From: Flectonema sp. DT1601
Taxonomy: Eukaryota; Euglenozoa; Diplonemea; Diplonemida; Diplonemidae
Direction: 5' to 3'
NCBI GenBank assembly: GCA_964019425.1
Contig: OZ025862.1
Span: 62,001-126,000, forward strand
Length of the DNA: 64,000 nt
The translations under genes were made by a program, and so were the position numbers. The notes below the pieces were generated by a model. That model did not search any database, had not been told where the DNA came from, and saw nothing but the letters and a program-made list of their open reading frames with translations. Each line of letters begins with the position of its first letter. The first letter of the stretch is position 1. Below are positions 42,718-51,610 of this stretch, in pieces.

Positions 42718-42820
42718 GGTCAACTGCAAAGATGACCACTACTACTTTTTGTAATAATAATTTATAAAAATAATTTTTTTAAAAAAAAAAAAAAAGGGTT
42801 TTGAGTACTTTTGTTAAGAG
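42422..42820. other. Intergenic, homopolymer-rich
   Basis: Kir leader, T and A runs (42499-42519, 42688-42717). No gene. Confidence 0.7.
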
Positions 42821-43280
42821 CGATACGACTCGTCAAACTCGAAGGGGTTTTGGAAAACGTTTGCAAATTCGATCACATAAATAAGTGACAACCCAAATTA
42901 CCAATGAAAGGATCAAGAGAAGGGTACACATCACTACGTCTCTTGAGGGGTCTCTTGCGAGTGATACGACACGTCAAACTTGAAGGGGTTTTGGAAAACG
43001 TTTGCAAATTCGATCACATAAATAAGTGAGAACCCAAATTACCAATGAAAGGATCAAGAGAAGGGTTCACATCACTACGTCTCTTGAGGGGTCTCTTGCG
43101 AGTGATACGACACGTCAAACTTGAAGGGTTTTTGGAAAAAAGGTCTGCAAAAACCCCCACTCCTCTTTACGATATTACGTTTTGATATAAATAAGTGACA
43201 ACTCAAATTACCAATGAAAAGATCAAAGAAGACTACGTCTCTTGAGGTGTTTGCTGTGATCGATACGACACGTCGACTGA
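42821..43280 (-). repeat. 141-bp tandem repeat made of the LRR gene's 3' end
   Basis: gatacgac...cgtc starts near 42821, 42962 and 43103 (period 141) and again at 43261 inside the LRR coding region. The first units are nearly identical; the one next to the gene has a replaced middle. On the minus strand each unit encodes a version of the gene's last residues, for example DVSYHSQETPQET then TAG, against DVSYRSQQTPQET in the gene, followed by the same downstream sequence. Confidence 0.9.
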
Positions 43281-46200
43281 AAGAGTTAGTGCCAACAGAG
43301 CTTCTTTAGACACGTCGGTAGCTTCCGCCCAAACCTCCTGCAGAGAATCGTTCATTTTAATCGCTTCTGTTATAATTTTAATCCCAATCTCACCAAGTTT
43401 ATTCCCTGAAATATCAATTTCTGTTAAGTAGTCATCTCTTCTGATGAAGTCAGCCAATTGTTTTGCTCCTTGAAGACCAATTTTATTATCTCGAAGATCG
43501 AGAGTTCGAATCCTTTGAGTATCAATCAACGCGTTTAATAACGGAGATAGATTTGAACAAAGTAAATTATTTGATAAAGTCAACGAAGTCAACGATGATG
43601 ATGAAACTAGCTGAGCTAGTGTAACAACTTGAGAATCGGTGACATCGCAAAATGAGATGTTGAGGCTCTTGACTGATTGGTTTTGACTAATTGCTTCAGA
43701 AATCAAATGCATTGAATTACCATCATAGAATCCTTGACCAAGCCAACCTTCCATTTTAATCGACTCAACTGGGTTACCTGATGTTACTTTACCAAATAAT
43801 TTGCTAAGCTGTTTTGATTTCCCGTTTAGTAGTCCCAGTAGTTTTATTTTCTTTCTCAAATCCGTCGAAATCAATTCGTTTCCCTCAACCAAAAGTTTTT
43901 TTATTCCCCAATTTGCATGCAATAATTTCATGATCGTTCGAGCACCTTCATCTGTAATATTGTTATAACTAACGTCAATGTGAGTAAGCGATTTGTGATT
44001 GCAACAAGTATCTGATAAATATTGAATACCGTCATCTGAAATTTTATTACGAGACAAATTAATTACTGTGATTGAATCGTTTATACGAAGCATCGTTGAT
44101 ATGAATTGAGTTCCTTTGCAAGTGATAGCATTGTGTGGGAGGTTTATTTCTTTGACTGAGGAATCAATGCGTAGATGTTCGCAGAGAACTTCGACGCCGT
44201 CGTCGTCGATTGGTTGGACAGTTTCAGTGTTTGAGAGATCTCCTGAGATGGTGATTGCTATCAAGGTTGGGTCTCGTTCCATCGATCTTAGTATCGTTTT
44301 TTTAAAATTCGGAGTATACCAATTCAGTTTGACCATTTCACGAAGCCTTCCCGTGTGGTATTCGTCCGTGTTGGTGTCGTCTATGTTGAGTGAGATTATA
44401 CTTTGATTTCGAGTCATTGCCCTGATTAAAACTGAAATTTCATTTCCAATATCATTCTTAGAAATATTTAGCTTCGTCAACGATGAAGTTTCTCTCAAAT
44501 ATTGAGATAGTTGCTCGATGCTTTTCAATTTTATATCGCAATTGCTCAACTCTAGCGTCTTTACTGATTTATTATTTTTCAACGCGGACACTAATACAGA
44601 AACGTATTCGTCGAAAGAAGTGTCGCAATAATTTAAAATACTGACTTCGTTTTCTCTAATCTTCGGCAAATCATATTTCAAGGCCAACGGTCCTCTGTTC
44701 AGTGACAGCTCCAAACCGAGTTCGACCAAACGATTTTCTTTAATTCCAGTATTGTGATCGATATGAATGTATTTAACTTTGCTATTGCTAAACCCATCTA
44801 AACTGAGTGACCGAGTCAACGACTTGCAACCCAATGACGTGATTAGATTGTTAGAAACATCAATCCTAACCAAAGAATTGTTAACACAGAGAGCCTGAGC
44901 TAAGCTATTCGCTCCCACATCTGTTATCCTACACGATTTTAAACTCAATTCCGTCAAAGTGTTGTTTTGGTTAAGAGCGTTACTCAAAGCTGACATTCCC
45001 TCATCAGAAATGTTACCACCGGATAAATTCAGCGATCTCAAATGACTATTATGCAATAAAGACTCCGACAACAATACACAAGTTGAATCATCGTGAGTCT
45101 TTTTACCACCTTCAGTGAAATTAAGATCAGTGACGGTTTTATCATTGCTCACAAGACGTGGTAGTGCCCATCTCAGCAGAGGTTGACCATTTAAATTAAC
45201 AGCAACGATTCTATTTAATTCATGCGGTGACAACCCAGTCTGATCTAAACAAATCTCCAACAACGTCGAGTTCAATGAAAAACATTCTTCCGCTGCCGCT
45301 ACAACTTGTCTACCAGGTGACAGATCACAACTACTTACATCAAACTTTTCTAATGTCGTGTTGACCTGAAGTGTTTTTAATAAAGTGATCACACCTCTAC
45401 TGGTCACTCCAGTGTTCGACAGTGAGAGTATTTTTATAGGTGTGGTGTTCGATTTCAGCAGAGGCGCCAAGTACGAAATCGCTGAAACGTCAGAAACCAA
45501 CTTGTTAAACGAAAAATCCAAACTGGTAACGCTAACATTTCCTTGTAAAGCAGCACAAGTGCTGTATATTGCTATGTTATCTATATTCTTACTACTCAAA
45601 TCAATCAAAGTCACTGTTAGATCGCTAGCTATTAATCTGGGTATCAATCTCTTTACTTCTAATTCTCTATTTAATTGGACGGTCCTTTCCATTTCTTCGA
45701 GGAGATCGTCTGGGATGTTCGTTCCTTTTAAATTCAACTCCAAAAGAGTATCATTTTGACGCAGAGTCTCAATGATAAAAGGAGCACAACTCTCGTTTAG
45801 AGCATTGTGAGCGAGGTCGATGTGTGTCAAAGAAGAACCTTCTGGAGATGTCAAAAATTTTGAGAATTCCTCAACAATTTCGTATCCATCGAAAACATTG
45901 TTTCTCAAAGAGACGCTCGTGATGTTCGGACATTTCTTTAAAGTGTCGATCAAGTGGATACCCCCAGACAGACTGATGTAGTTGTGTCCTAATTTAACCG
46001 TCGTTATGAAACTGTTAGCCACTAAACTCTGACAGATGAAGATCAACTGCAAATCAGAGATGTGAAACCTTCCTTGAATATCAGTGCAATCGACAACGGT
46101 ATAGTCAGGTTCATTTTTTAAAATTTGATGCATTAGAATTTTAAGTTCATCGGGTTGGCTATTGAATTGAAGCGTATAGTGTACTTTAGAAACATATTCC

Positions 46201-48503
46201 TCGGATATGTTTTTATTTCCTGAAAGTTCGATTGACTTTACTGCAGACTTATCACCTATCATATCAACTAATAACTGAACTCCAGCATTGCTGACCTTAT
46301 TATTTGACAAATCCAACGTAACTAATTTAACATTACTTCTAAAAAGTGAACAGAGATGCGCAACGCCACTGTCTCCAATTCGGTTTCCTTTGAATGACAA
46401 TCCAGTAAAAATTTCTGATTTTTCAATTGCCAAAGAAACAACAAACGCTGCATGGTTGTGAGTGCTGTCGGGAGTGTCTGGATCTGTGATCGATTCGATG
46501 TTATCTAAATACAGTATACCTTTAGGAATTTTTTTTTCAAGAATTTTTATGATTTTTGGTTTTAAACCAGGTAGGCATCTGTGAGACTCGACCAACGCTG
46601 CGAGCGACGTCTCGAGTTCCTGTTCCATTCTGTTATGCGAAACATTAAGTTCAACCAACACATTATTACACGAGTGACTAACAATAAAATCAAAAAAAAC
46701 TTTTCCACCTCCGTCAAGCAACGTATTATTTGCCAAGTTCACGCATTTCAATGCTCTGTGTTGGCGTAAAACACCACATAATAATTTTGATGTTTCGTAG
46801 TCGAGTTCTCTGTTTGATGAAAGGTCAAGCCTTTTTAACGTATATTTATTGTGAAGAAGTCCTTCACACAGTTCTGCGACTCCATTATTCGTAATCTCAT
46901 TGTTGCTTAGGTTGATGTCAGTAAGGATGTAATTTTCTTTTAAAATTGGTCCGAGTACGAAAGCCGACGAATCCGTCAATACGAATTCACCTGCCTTCCC
47001 ACTTAAGTCAACCTTCGTGAGAGTTTCATCACCGCGATGTAATCTGCTTGCTGTGATTCGCAGTATCGGTGGTTCTGACGCAACTGCTTTGCAATCCCTA
47101 AGCGCTTTCAACGTAACACCCGACACAGCTGTTCCTCTCAAAACTAAATCTTTTAATTGATTCGTGTGCTGAACGGCTTTAACAAAATGAGATCCCGACT
47201 CCCTAATATTCGGATTAAACGACAAGTCTAACTGCGTTAACGTGCTATTAGTCATTGCTGCAGATGCCAATGCTTCCCCACCGACGTCGTCCAACTGGGT
47301 GTTCATTAATCGAAGTATCAACAATGACTTGTTTAATTTCAATGCTTCTGCTAGATGTTTCGCTCCGTTGCTTCCGAGTTTGTTGTTGTTCAGGTTGAGT
47401 GATTTAATGCTGTTGTTTGTTTTTAATGCTTCTGATAGGAAGCTTACTCCAACATCAGTAATTTGGTTGTTAGAGAGGTTCAGAGACGTTAAATTGTCAT
47501 TCCCGACAATCGCTTCTGACAATAAACGAACAGACACGTCATTGTAGTATCTGAAACTTTCATGTTCATCGAGGACGAGATCGCAAACAGTCGGATCGTT
47601 ATCTGCTATCAATGGTAAATATTTCTTTAAGTAGAGAGGTTGACTGTTTAGAGAGAGTTTCTTCTCAACTTCAAAAAGTATTTCATCTGATACGCAATTA
47701 GATTTCAAGTTGATAAACTGAATAGTGTTGTTCGTATCAATGCTTTTGATAAACGCTTCAGCACCAGTTGCCGTAACAACATTGCCAAACAAATCAATTT
47801 TATCAAGTCGTTCATTTTGGTGAAGCATTTTTGATAAAGCACGAGCACCGTTGTCTCCGACTTGCTGATTGCAAAGTCGGAGGACTTCAACCGTTCGATT
47901 ATTTATTAAAGCATCAGAAATTCTTTCGGCAGCCCAGCAGTCGAGTTTTTCAGATTTTTTTTCTGTGACTCGAAATTCTTCAGAGTCGAAACTGAGGTCG
48001 ATTAACCGAATCGTGTTGTTCTGAATTGATAAGATATTTTCTTTCAGAAATCCAGGAACCGTGTTCAACCTCACCATGATCCTAATGGCATCCACCAGAC
48101 TTGAAGTCAGTTTATTAGAATAGTCGATATCAATGCGAATAAGCGAAGTATTCACAACCAGAGCTTCCAACAATGATTTACATCCAACGTCAGTGAGAGG
48201 ATTATTAGACAGCAACAACGATCTAATTGTGTTGTTATTCTCTAACAGAGAAGCAAGAGCGTGACATCCCTCAGTTCCAATCAGATTTCCACTCGCGTTG
48301 ATCGTGTGTACTTTTGTGTTGGTTCTCAAAGCATCACAAAGAGATCCGACTGCGACGTCAGTCATGTGGCAGTTTTCCAAATCGAGACACGTCAGCTCTT
48401 CGCTATTACCGTACAACAACGGAAGGTATACTTTTGAAGACTCTTGGTGGAGAGAGTGTTCCGATATTATGAAATCCAAGTTAGTGTTGGTGACTACCTC
48501 CAT
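43233..48503 (-). CDS. Giant leucine-rich-repeat protein (ribonuclease-inhibitor type)
   Basis: 1756 residues in one uninterrupted exon of 5.3 kb. Almost the whole length is RI/NLRC-type LRRs with core LxxLxLSxNxIxDxGxxxLxxxL (for example LTSLNLSNNQITDVGVSFLS), in blocks of four to six repeats. Blocks are separated by a recurring linker of the type LNxxPxxLKxxLPxIxxNDxTV, seen about nine times, suggesting duplication of a roughly 190-residue cassette. There is no NACHT, kinase, signal peptide or membrane segment. RI-type LRR solenoids bind proteins; in animals the related architecture sits in NLRs and RanGAP, but nothing here ties it to immunity. Acceptor-like ttttttttccag ends at 48528, 25 nt upstream of the ATG. 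The 3' end is copied in tandem downstream. Confidence 0.92.
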   Translation of the reverse strand: MEVVTNTNLDFIISEHSLHQESSKVYLPLLYGNSEELTCLDLENCHMTDVAVGSLCDALRTNTKVHTINASGNLIGTEGCHALASLLENNNTIRSLLLSNNPLTDVGCKSLLEALVVNTSLIRIDIDYSNKLTSSLVDAIRIMVRLNTVPGFLKENILSIQNNTIRLIDLSFDSEEFRVTEKKSEKLDCWAAERISDALINNRTVEVLRLCNQQVGDNGARALSKMLHQNERLDKIDLFGNVVTATGAEAFIKSIDTNNTIQFINLKSNCVSDEILFEVEKKLSLNSQPLYLKKYLPLIADNDPTVCDLVLDEHESFRYYNDVSVRLLSEAIVGNDNLTSLNLSNNQITDVGVSFLSEALKTNNSIKSLNLNNNKLGSNGAKHLAEALKLNKSLLILRLMNTQLDDVGGEALASAAMTNSTLTQLDLSFNPNIRESGSHFVKAVQHTNQLKDLVLRGTAVSGVTLKALRDCKAVASEPPILRITASRLHRGDETLTKVDLSGKAGEFVLTDSSAFVLGPILKENYILTDINLSNNEITNNGVAELCEGLLHNKYTLKRLDLSSNRELDYETSKLLCGVLRQHRALKCVNLANNTLLDGGGKVFFDFIVSHSCNNVLVELNVSHNRMEQELETSLAALVESHRCLPGLKPKIIKILEKKIPKGILYLDNIESITDPDTPDSTHNHAAFVVSLAIEKSEIFTGLSFKGNRIGDSGVAHLCSLFRSNVKLVTLDLSNNKVSNAGVQLLVDMIGDKSAVKSIELSGNKNISEEYVSKVHYTLQFNSQPDELKILMHQILKNEPDYTVVDCTDIQGRFHISDLQLIFICQSLVANSFITTVKLGHNYISLSGGIHLIDTLKKCPNITSVSLRNNVFDGYEIVEEFSKFLTSPEGSSLTHIDLAHNALNESCAPFIIETLRQNDTLLELNLKGTNIPDDLLEEMERTVQLNRELEVKRLIPRLIASDLTVTLIDLSSKNIDNIAIYSTCAALQGNVSVTSLDFSFNKLVSDVSAISYLAPLLKSNTTPIKILSLSNTGVTSRGVITLLKTLQVNTTLEKFDVSSCDLSPGRQVVAAAEECFSLNSTLLEICLDQTGLSPHELNRIVAVNLNGQPLLRWALPRLVSNDKTVTDLNFTEGGKKTHDDSTCVLLSESLLHNSHLRSLNLSGGNISDEGMSALSNALNQNNTLTELSLKSCRITDVGANSLAQALCVNNSLVRIDVSNNLITSLGCKSLTRSLSLDGFSNSKVKYIHIDHNTGIKENRLVELGLELSLNRGPLALKYDLPKIRENEVSILNYCDTSFDEYVSVLVSALKNNKSVKTLELSNCDIKLKSIEQLSQYLRETSSLTKLNISKNDIGNEISVLIRAMTRNQSIISLNIDDTNTDEYHTGRLREMVKLNWYTPNFKKTILRSMERDPTLIAITISGDLSNTETVQPIDDDGVEVLCEHLRIDSSVKEINLPHNAITCKGTQFISTMLRINDSITVINLSRNKISDDGIQYLSDTCCNHKSLTHIDVSYNNITDEGARTIMKLLHANWGIKKLLVEGNELISTDLRKKIKLLGLLNGKSKQLSKLFGKVTSGNPVESIKMEGWLGQGFYDGNSMHLISEAISQNQSVKSLNISFCDVTDSQVVTLAQLVSSSSLTSLTLSNNLLCSNLSPLLNALIDTQRIRTLDLRDNKIGLQGAKQLADFIRRDDYLTEIDISGNKLGEIGIKIITEAIKMNDSLQEVWAEATDVSKEALLALTLSVDVSYRSQQTPQET

Positions 48504-49105
48504 TTTATTTTATTTATTTTTCTTAATCTGGAAAAAAAAAATTTTTTTTTAAAAAAAAATTGAGAATTGAAGTCAATAAACCATCCACGTCAACTGCTGT
48601 TATGTTGTTGCTGTTTTCTTTTTTTTTTTTTTTGTATCCACACAAAAAAAAAAAAACTCATTGTTTTAGGTAGAAAAGAGAATCGTGTCAGCGTAACTAA
48701 CCTATTTCCTTTATTAGGATTTCGTACCTGGTTTGTGTGGTACAAACAAAAACAAAAGTTTTGAGTCAAAAAAAAAAAAAAAAAAACAAAAAAAAAAAAA
48801 AAAAGTGAAGTTTTTGTCCATTATTTTTTTCTTAACAAAACGTTTTGATTGAAATTTGAAATGAACAGCACGGTCGTGAAAAAACACTACAGTTTTTTTT
48901 TTTTTAATTCTTTTTTTTTTTTTTTTTTAAAAGTAAATCGATAACGCGAGTAGCAGTCCTGCTACTCTGATCGTGGTGGAAAAGTTTAATACAAAACGTA
49001 TTTCTTTTTCTTAAAAATGATAATTATCATTTTTTTTTCATTCTGTCAGCGGCTATACCAAAAAAACAGCAGCCGATTACATTATTCAAAAAAAAAAAAA
49101 AACAT
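48504..49105. other. Intergenic, holds a dispersed repeat
   Basis: LRR leader, then a repeat at 48625-48775, then A/T runs. No gene. Confidence 0.7.
48625..48775. repeat. Dispersed repeat, copy 1 (copy 2 at 60281-60411)
   Basis: The copies share agagaatcgtgtca, cgtaactaacctatt, ctttattaggatttcgtacc and tggtttgtgtggtacaaac in order; both begin after a T run with gtatccaca. It includes a 5-bp stem GTACC/GGTAC. Confidence 0.85.
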
Positions 49106-50017
49106 CTACAATTCGTCATTTGAGATGTCATTTGATTTTTCTGTCTCGCTGTTTTTTTCAATTTTCGGTTTTTTTCCAAAAGTAATGTCGTCGAGGGATT
49201 TCATCACACCAATCGGCAGAAAGTATTTTTTCGGATCGCTATATTCTGAATTTAATTTCGGAAAATTTTTAACATAGGAAGTAGGAGCTTCGAACGAAGG
49301 AGGATTGAGAGACTTTGAATAACTCTTTGAAAAACACATTTGAGTACTTTGTTGATGAAATCCGATAAACGAATAGAGATCCCTCCATTCTTCCCAAAAC
49401 ACCGAATACAACGAAGTGATTGCGTTCGATAACTGTTTGTTATCAACGATGGAATCGCATGATGTGATTGGGAGCAGTTGTTCCAATCGAAGTGTCAATT
49501 TTAACGACCATTTTGACCATTCTTTCCTACTCATTGGTGTGATTAGTTTCGATCTCCTTCCCAAGACGTTCCAAGAATTCGCAAGTTGACGATAGCTGAC
49601 AACAGCATTGAGTTCTTTAGCGTTTTCCCTTCTTTCCTCAGGATCAATTTTTGAGTAGTGAACGTCCATTTGTGGATCCATATAGTGCGGGTATGTATCA
49701 GATGCTGAGAACACTATTGAGTAGTTTGATCCAAGAGAAATTAAGACTTTTGGCCAAGTCGAAACTTGACCTTTCTGAGCTATGTCTTTCGAAATCATGT
49801 AGCAAGTCACCATGTGACTTATATTTTGAAATTTCGGCATCGTCACAGTCGTGTTCATCATTTCGTAGCTCCTCTCAGCGTCATCGCAAAGGTATCCTTT
49901 ATTATTCATAGCGAATCTGATGGCCTGCTGACCTGCTTTTCCACAAATATTTCTTTCATCACTCATACCAGCAGTGAGACACGCCATCGCTAAGATCGAA
50001 AATACTTTAATTTCCAT
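49106..50017 (-). CDS. Unrecognised protein with possible signal peptide
   Basis: 303 residues from the ATG at 50017. The first 20 residues (MEIKVFSILAMACLTAGMSD) have a basic residue followed by a hydrophobic core and small residues, as in a short signal peptide or anchor; cleavage near AGM-SD is plausible. The middle has several Cys (CGKAGQQ, GYLCDD, TCYMIS) and aromatic residues and the C-terminus is highly charged (Lys/Glu/Asn). No known domain is recognised. The length, absence of homopolymer residues and normal codon mix argue for a real gene. Confidence 0.65.
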   Translation of the reverse strand: MEIKVFSILAMACLTAGMSDERNICGKAGQQAIRFAMNNKGYLCDDAERSYEMMNTTVTMPKFQNISHMVTCYMISKDIAQKGQVSTWPKVLISLGSNYSIVFSASDTYPHYMDPQMDVHYSKIDPEERRENAKELNAVVSYRQLANSWNVLGRRSKLITPMSRKEWSKWSLKLTLRLEQLLPITSCDSIVDNKQLSNAITSLYSVFWEEWRDLYSFIGFHQQSTQMCFSKSYSKSLNPPSFEAPTSYVKNFPKLNSEYSDPKKYFLPIGVMKSLDDITFGKKPKIEKNSETEKSNDISNDEL

Positions 50018-50164
50018 GTTGTGAAATAACTTTTCTTTTTATAAAAAGAGTTGGTTTTTAAGTTAAGAAAAGTGGAAAAAAAAGAGAGAAAAAAAAAACA
50101 CAAAAAAAAAAAAAATTTCAAGGTTAAAGATTAGTATATTGATTAGTCAAGAAAAAAAAAACAG

Positions 50165-50195
<31 letters not shown>

Positions 50196-50793
50196 CTTTT
50201 TTTTTTTCTCTAAAAAAATATTCTTTAACATTATATAACTTTACCTCCCCTCCCTAGTTTTTCTTTTAATTTTAATTTGATTTCGAAAAGTGTGTAAAGA
50301 AATACTAGGTTTTTAAGCTACAGGGGAATAGGGGGGTTATTTCATCGCAACCAGATTTTGACTGAAAACCTCTATATTCGTTTTAGCCAAGTTTTCAAGT
50401 TGCTTCACATTTAATCATGGAATCAAGTTGGCTCCCCTCCCCCCTTTCAAGGAGTTTACTTTGAAATTAAAGATTAAAAAAAAGGCTTTAATGTAATACT
50501 ATTTTTCAATTCATAAAAGAAATGTCCAATTAGCGAAATGAATGCTTTTTTTTTTTTTTCGCAAACTTTTTTTTTAACTCACACTTTTTTTTTTCTTTTT
50601 TGTGTTCGTGTAACAACTGGAGACTTTCCCTCAGGCTACTCACTTTTTTGCAGAAGACAGTCAGCTACTCAGTAACGGAAAAGTTTCCACTAAAACCAGA
50701 GTACAAAAATCCTAATAAAGGAAAAAAAGGTTAGCTACAACAATAAAAAAAAAAAAAAAAGTAATTTTTTTGCTTTCAACCATGCATCTCCAA
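50018..50793. other. Intergenic with one copy of a diverged repeat
   Basis: The stretch at about 50355-50450 (gcaaccagattttgac, attcgttttagccaagtttt, caagttgcttcacatttaa) is related to 51315-51405 across the next gene. The rest is A/T runs. Confidence 0.65.
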
Positions 50794-51228
50794 TCACATC
50801 GGAGGAGTCAGCGATCTTCGTTCTGTTAAAGCAGCGTGTTTCTGAAGCAGATTACGCATCTCACCGTTATCTATGTTTGAAGCAGTTCCCTTGATGATTA
50901 GACTGTGAACCTGATTGGCTTCTTGAATAGCTTTGAAGATATCCGTTCCAGAAGATCCATCGCCCAAGTCAGACAAAGCCGACATAATATTATTATTTAA
51001 ATTTTCATTTTCATTTTCATCATCTTGTTGAGACGATGCTTCAGCCAGAAGTTGTTTTGGTTGTTCTACAGAAGCAGTTAATTCTTTATCGTCTGACGGG
51101 ATGGGAGTTTCAAATTTTTCAATCATTGCTGTCTTACATCTGACGTATTCATTATCAGATAATAATTTACTTTGGTAAAGTTTTCCCAATCGTTCTAAAT
51201 TATTAATGAATTCACTTGTGGTGGTCAT
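50794..51228 (-). CDS. Small protein with SHOCT-like N-terminal motif
   Basis: 144 residues from the ATG at 51228. The N-terminal segment FINNLERLGKLYQSKLLSDN followed by EYVRCKTAMI fits a SHOCT-type short helical hairpin (hydrophobic helix, L-L-S/T-D-x-E-Y/F, second helix), similar to the one in the helicase tail of this window. A Gln/Asp/Asn/Glu-rich linker follows (QQDDENENENLNNN) and then a helical C-terminal part (DIFKAIQEANQVHSLII). No enzymatic motif. SHOCT motifs generally mediate oligomerisation; the function here is unknown. Related repeat copies lie on both sides (50355-50450 and 51315-51405). Confidence 0.65.
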   Translation of the reverse strand: MTTTSEFINNLERLGKLYQSKLLSDNEYVRCKTAMIEKFETPIPSDDKELTASVEQPKQLLAEASSQQDDENENENLNNNIMSALSDLGDGSSGTDIFKAIQEANQVHSLIIKGTASNIDNGEMRNLLQKHAALTERRSLTPPM

Positions 51229-51610
51229 CTTTGTTATATTTTTTTTTTTAAAAAAAAAAAATACACCTTTTTTTGAAAAGAGTGAATATAAATAAGATGT
51301 ACATGGTGATGAAACTGCAACCAGGTTTGGCCGAAATCTGGATTCGTTTTATCCAGTTTCAAGTTGCTTTATATTTAATCAAAAGGTTTATCAAGTTACC
51401 TTCCCTCTCCTGAGTAAAACAAATAATAAAGTTAATAATAAATTTGGTTCCTTCAAATCACAAAAAAAAAAAGTGCTGACCGGATTTGATAAAATATTTG
51501 TTACGTAAATGACGGAGAGCAAACTGACTAACTTCTGATGCTGATAATAAACAAAATACTCTCGCGACACGGAAGGGAAGGTTTGGTTGTTGTTTTTTTT
51601 TTTTATTTAT
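51229..51610. other. Intergenic with second copy of the diverged repeat
   Basis: About 51315-51405 matches 50355-50450 (gcaaccaggtttggcc, attcgttttatcca, caagttgctttatatttaa). It also includes the 3' flank of NOL10. Confidence 0.65.
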
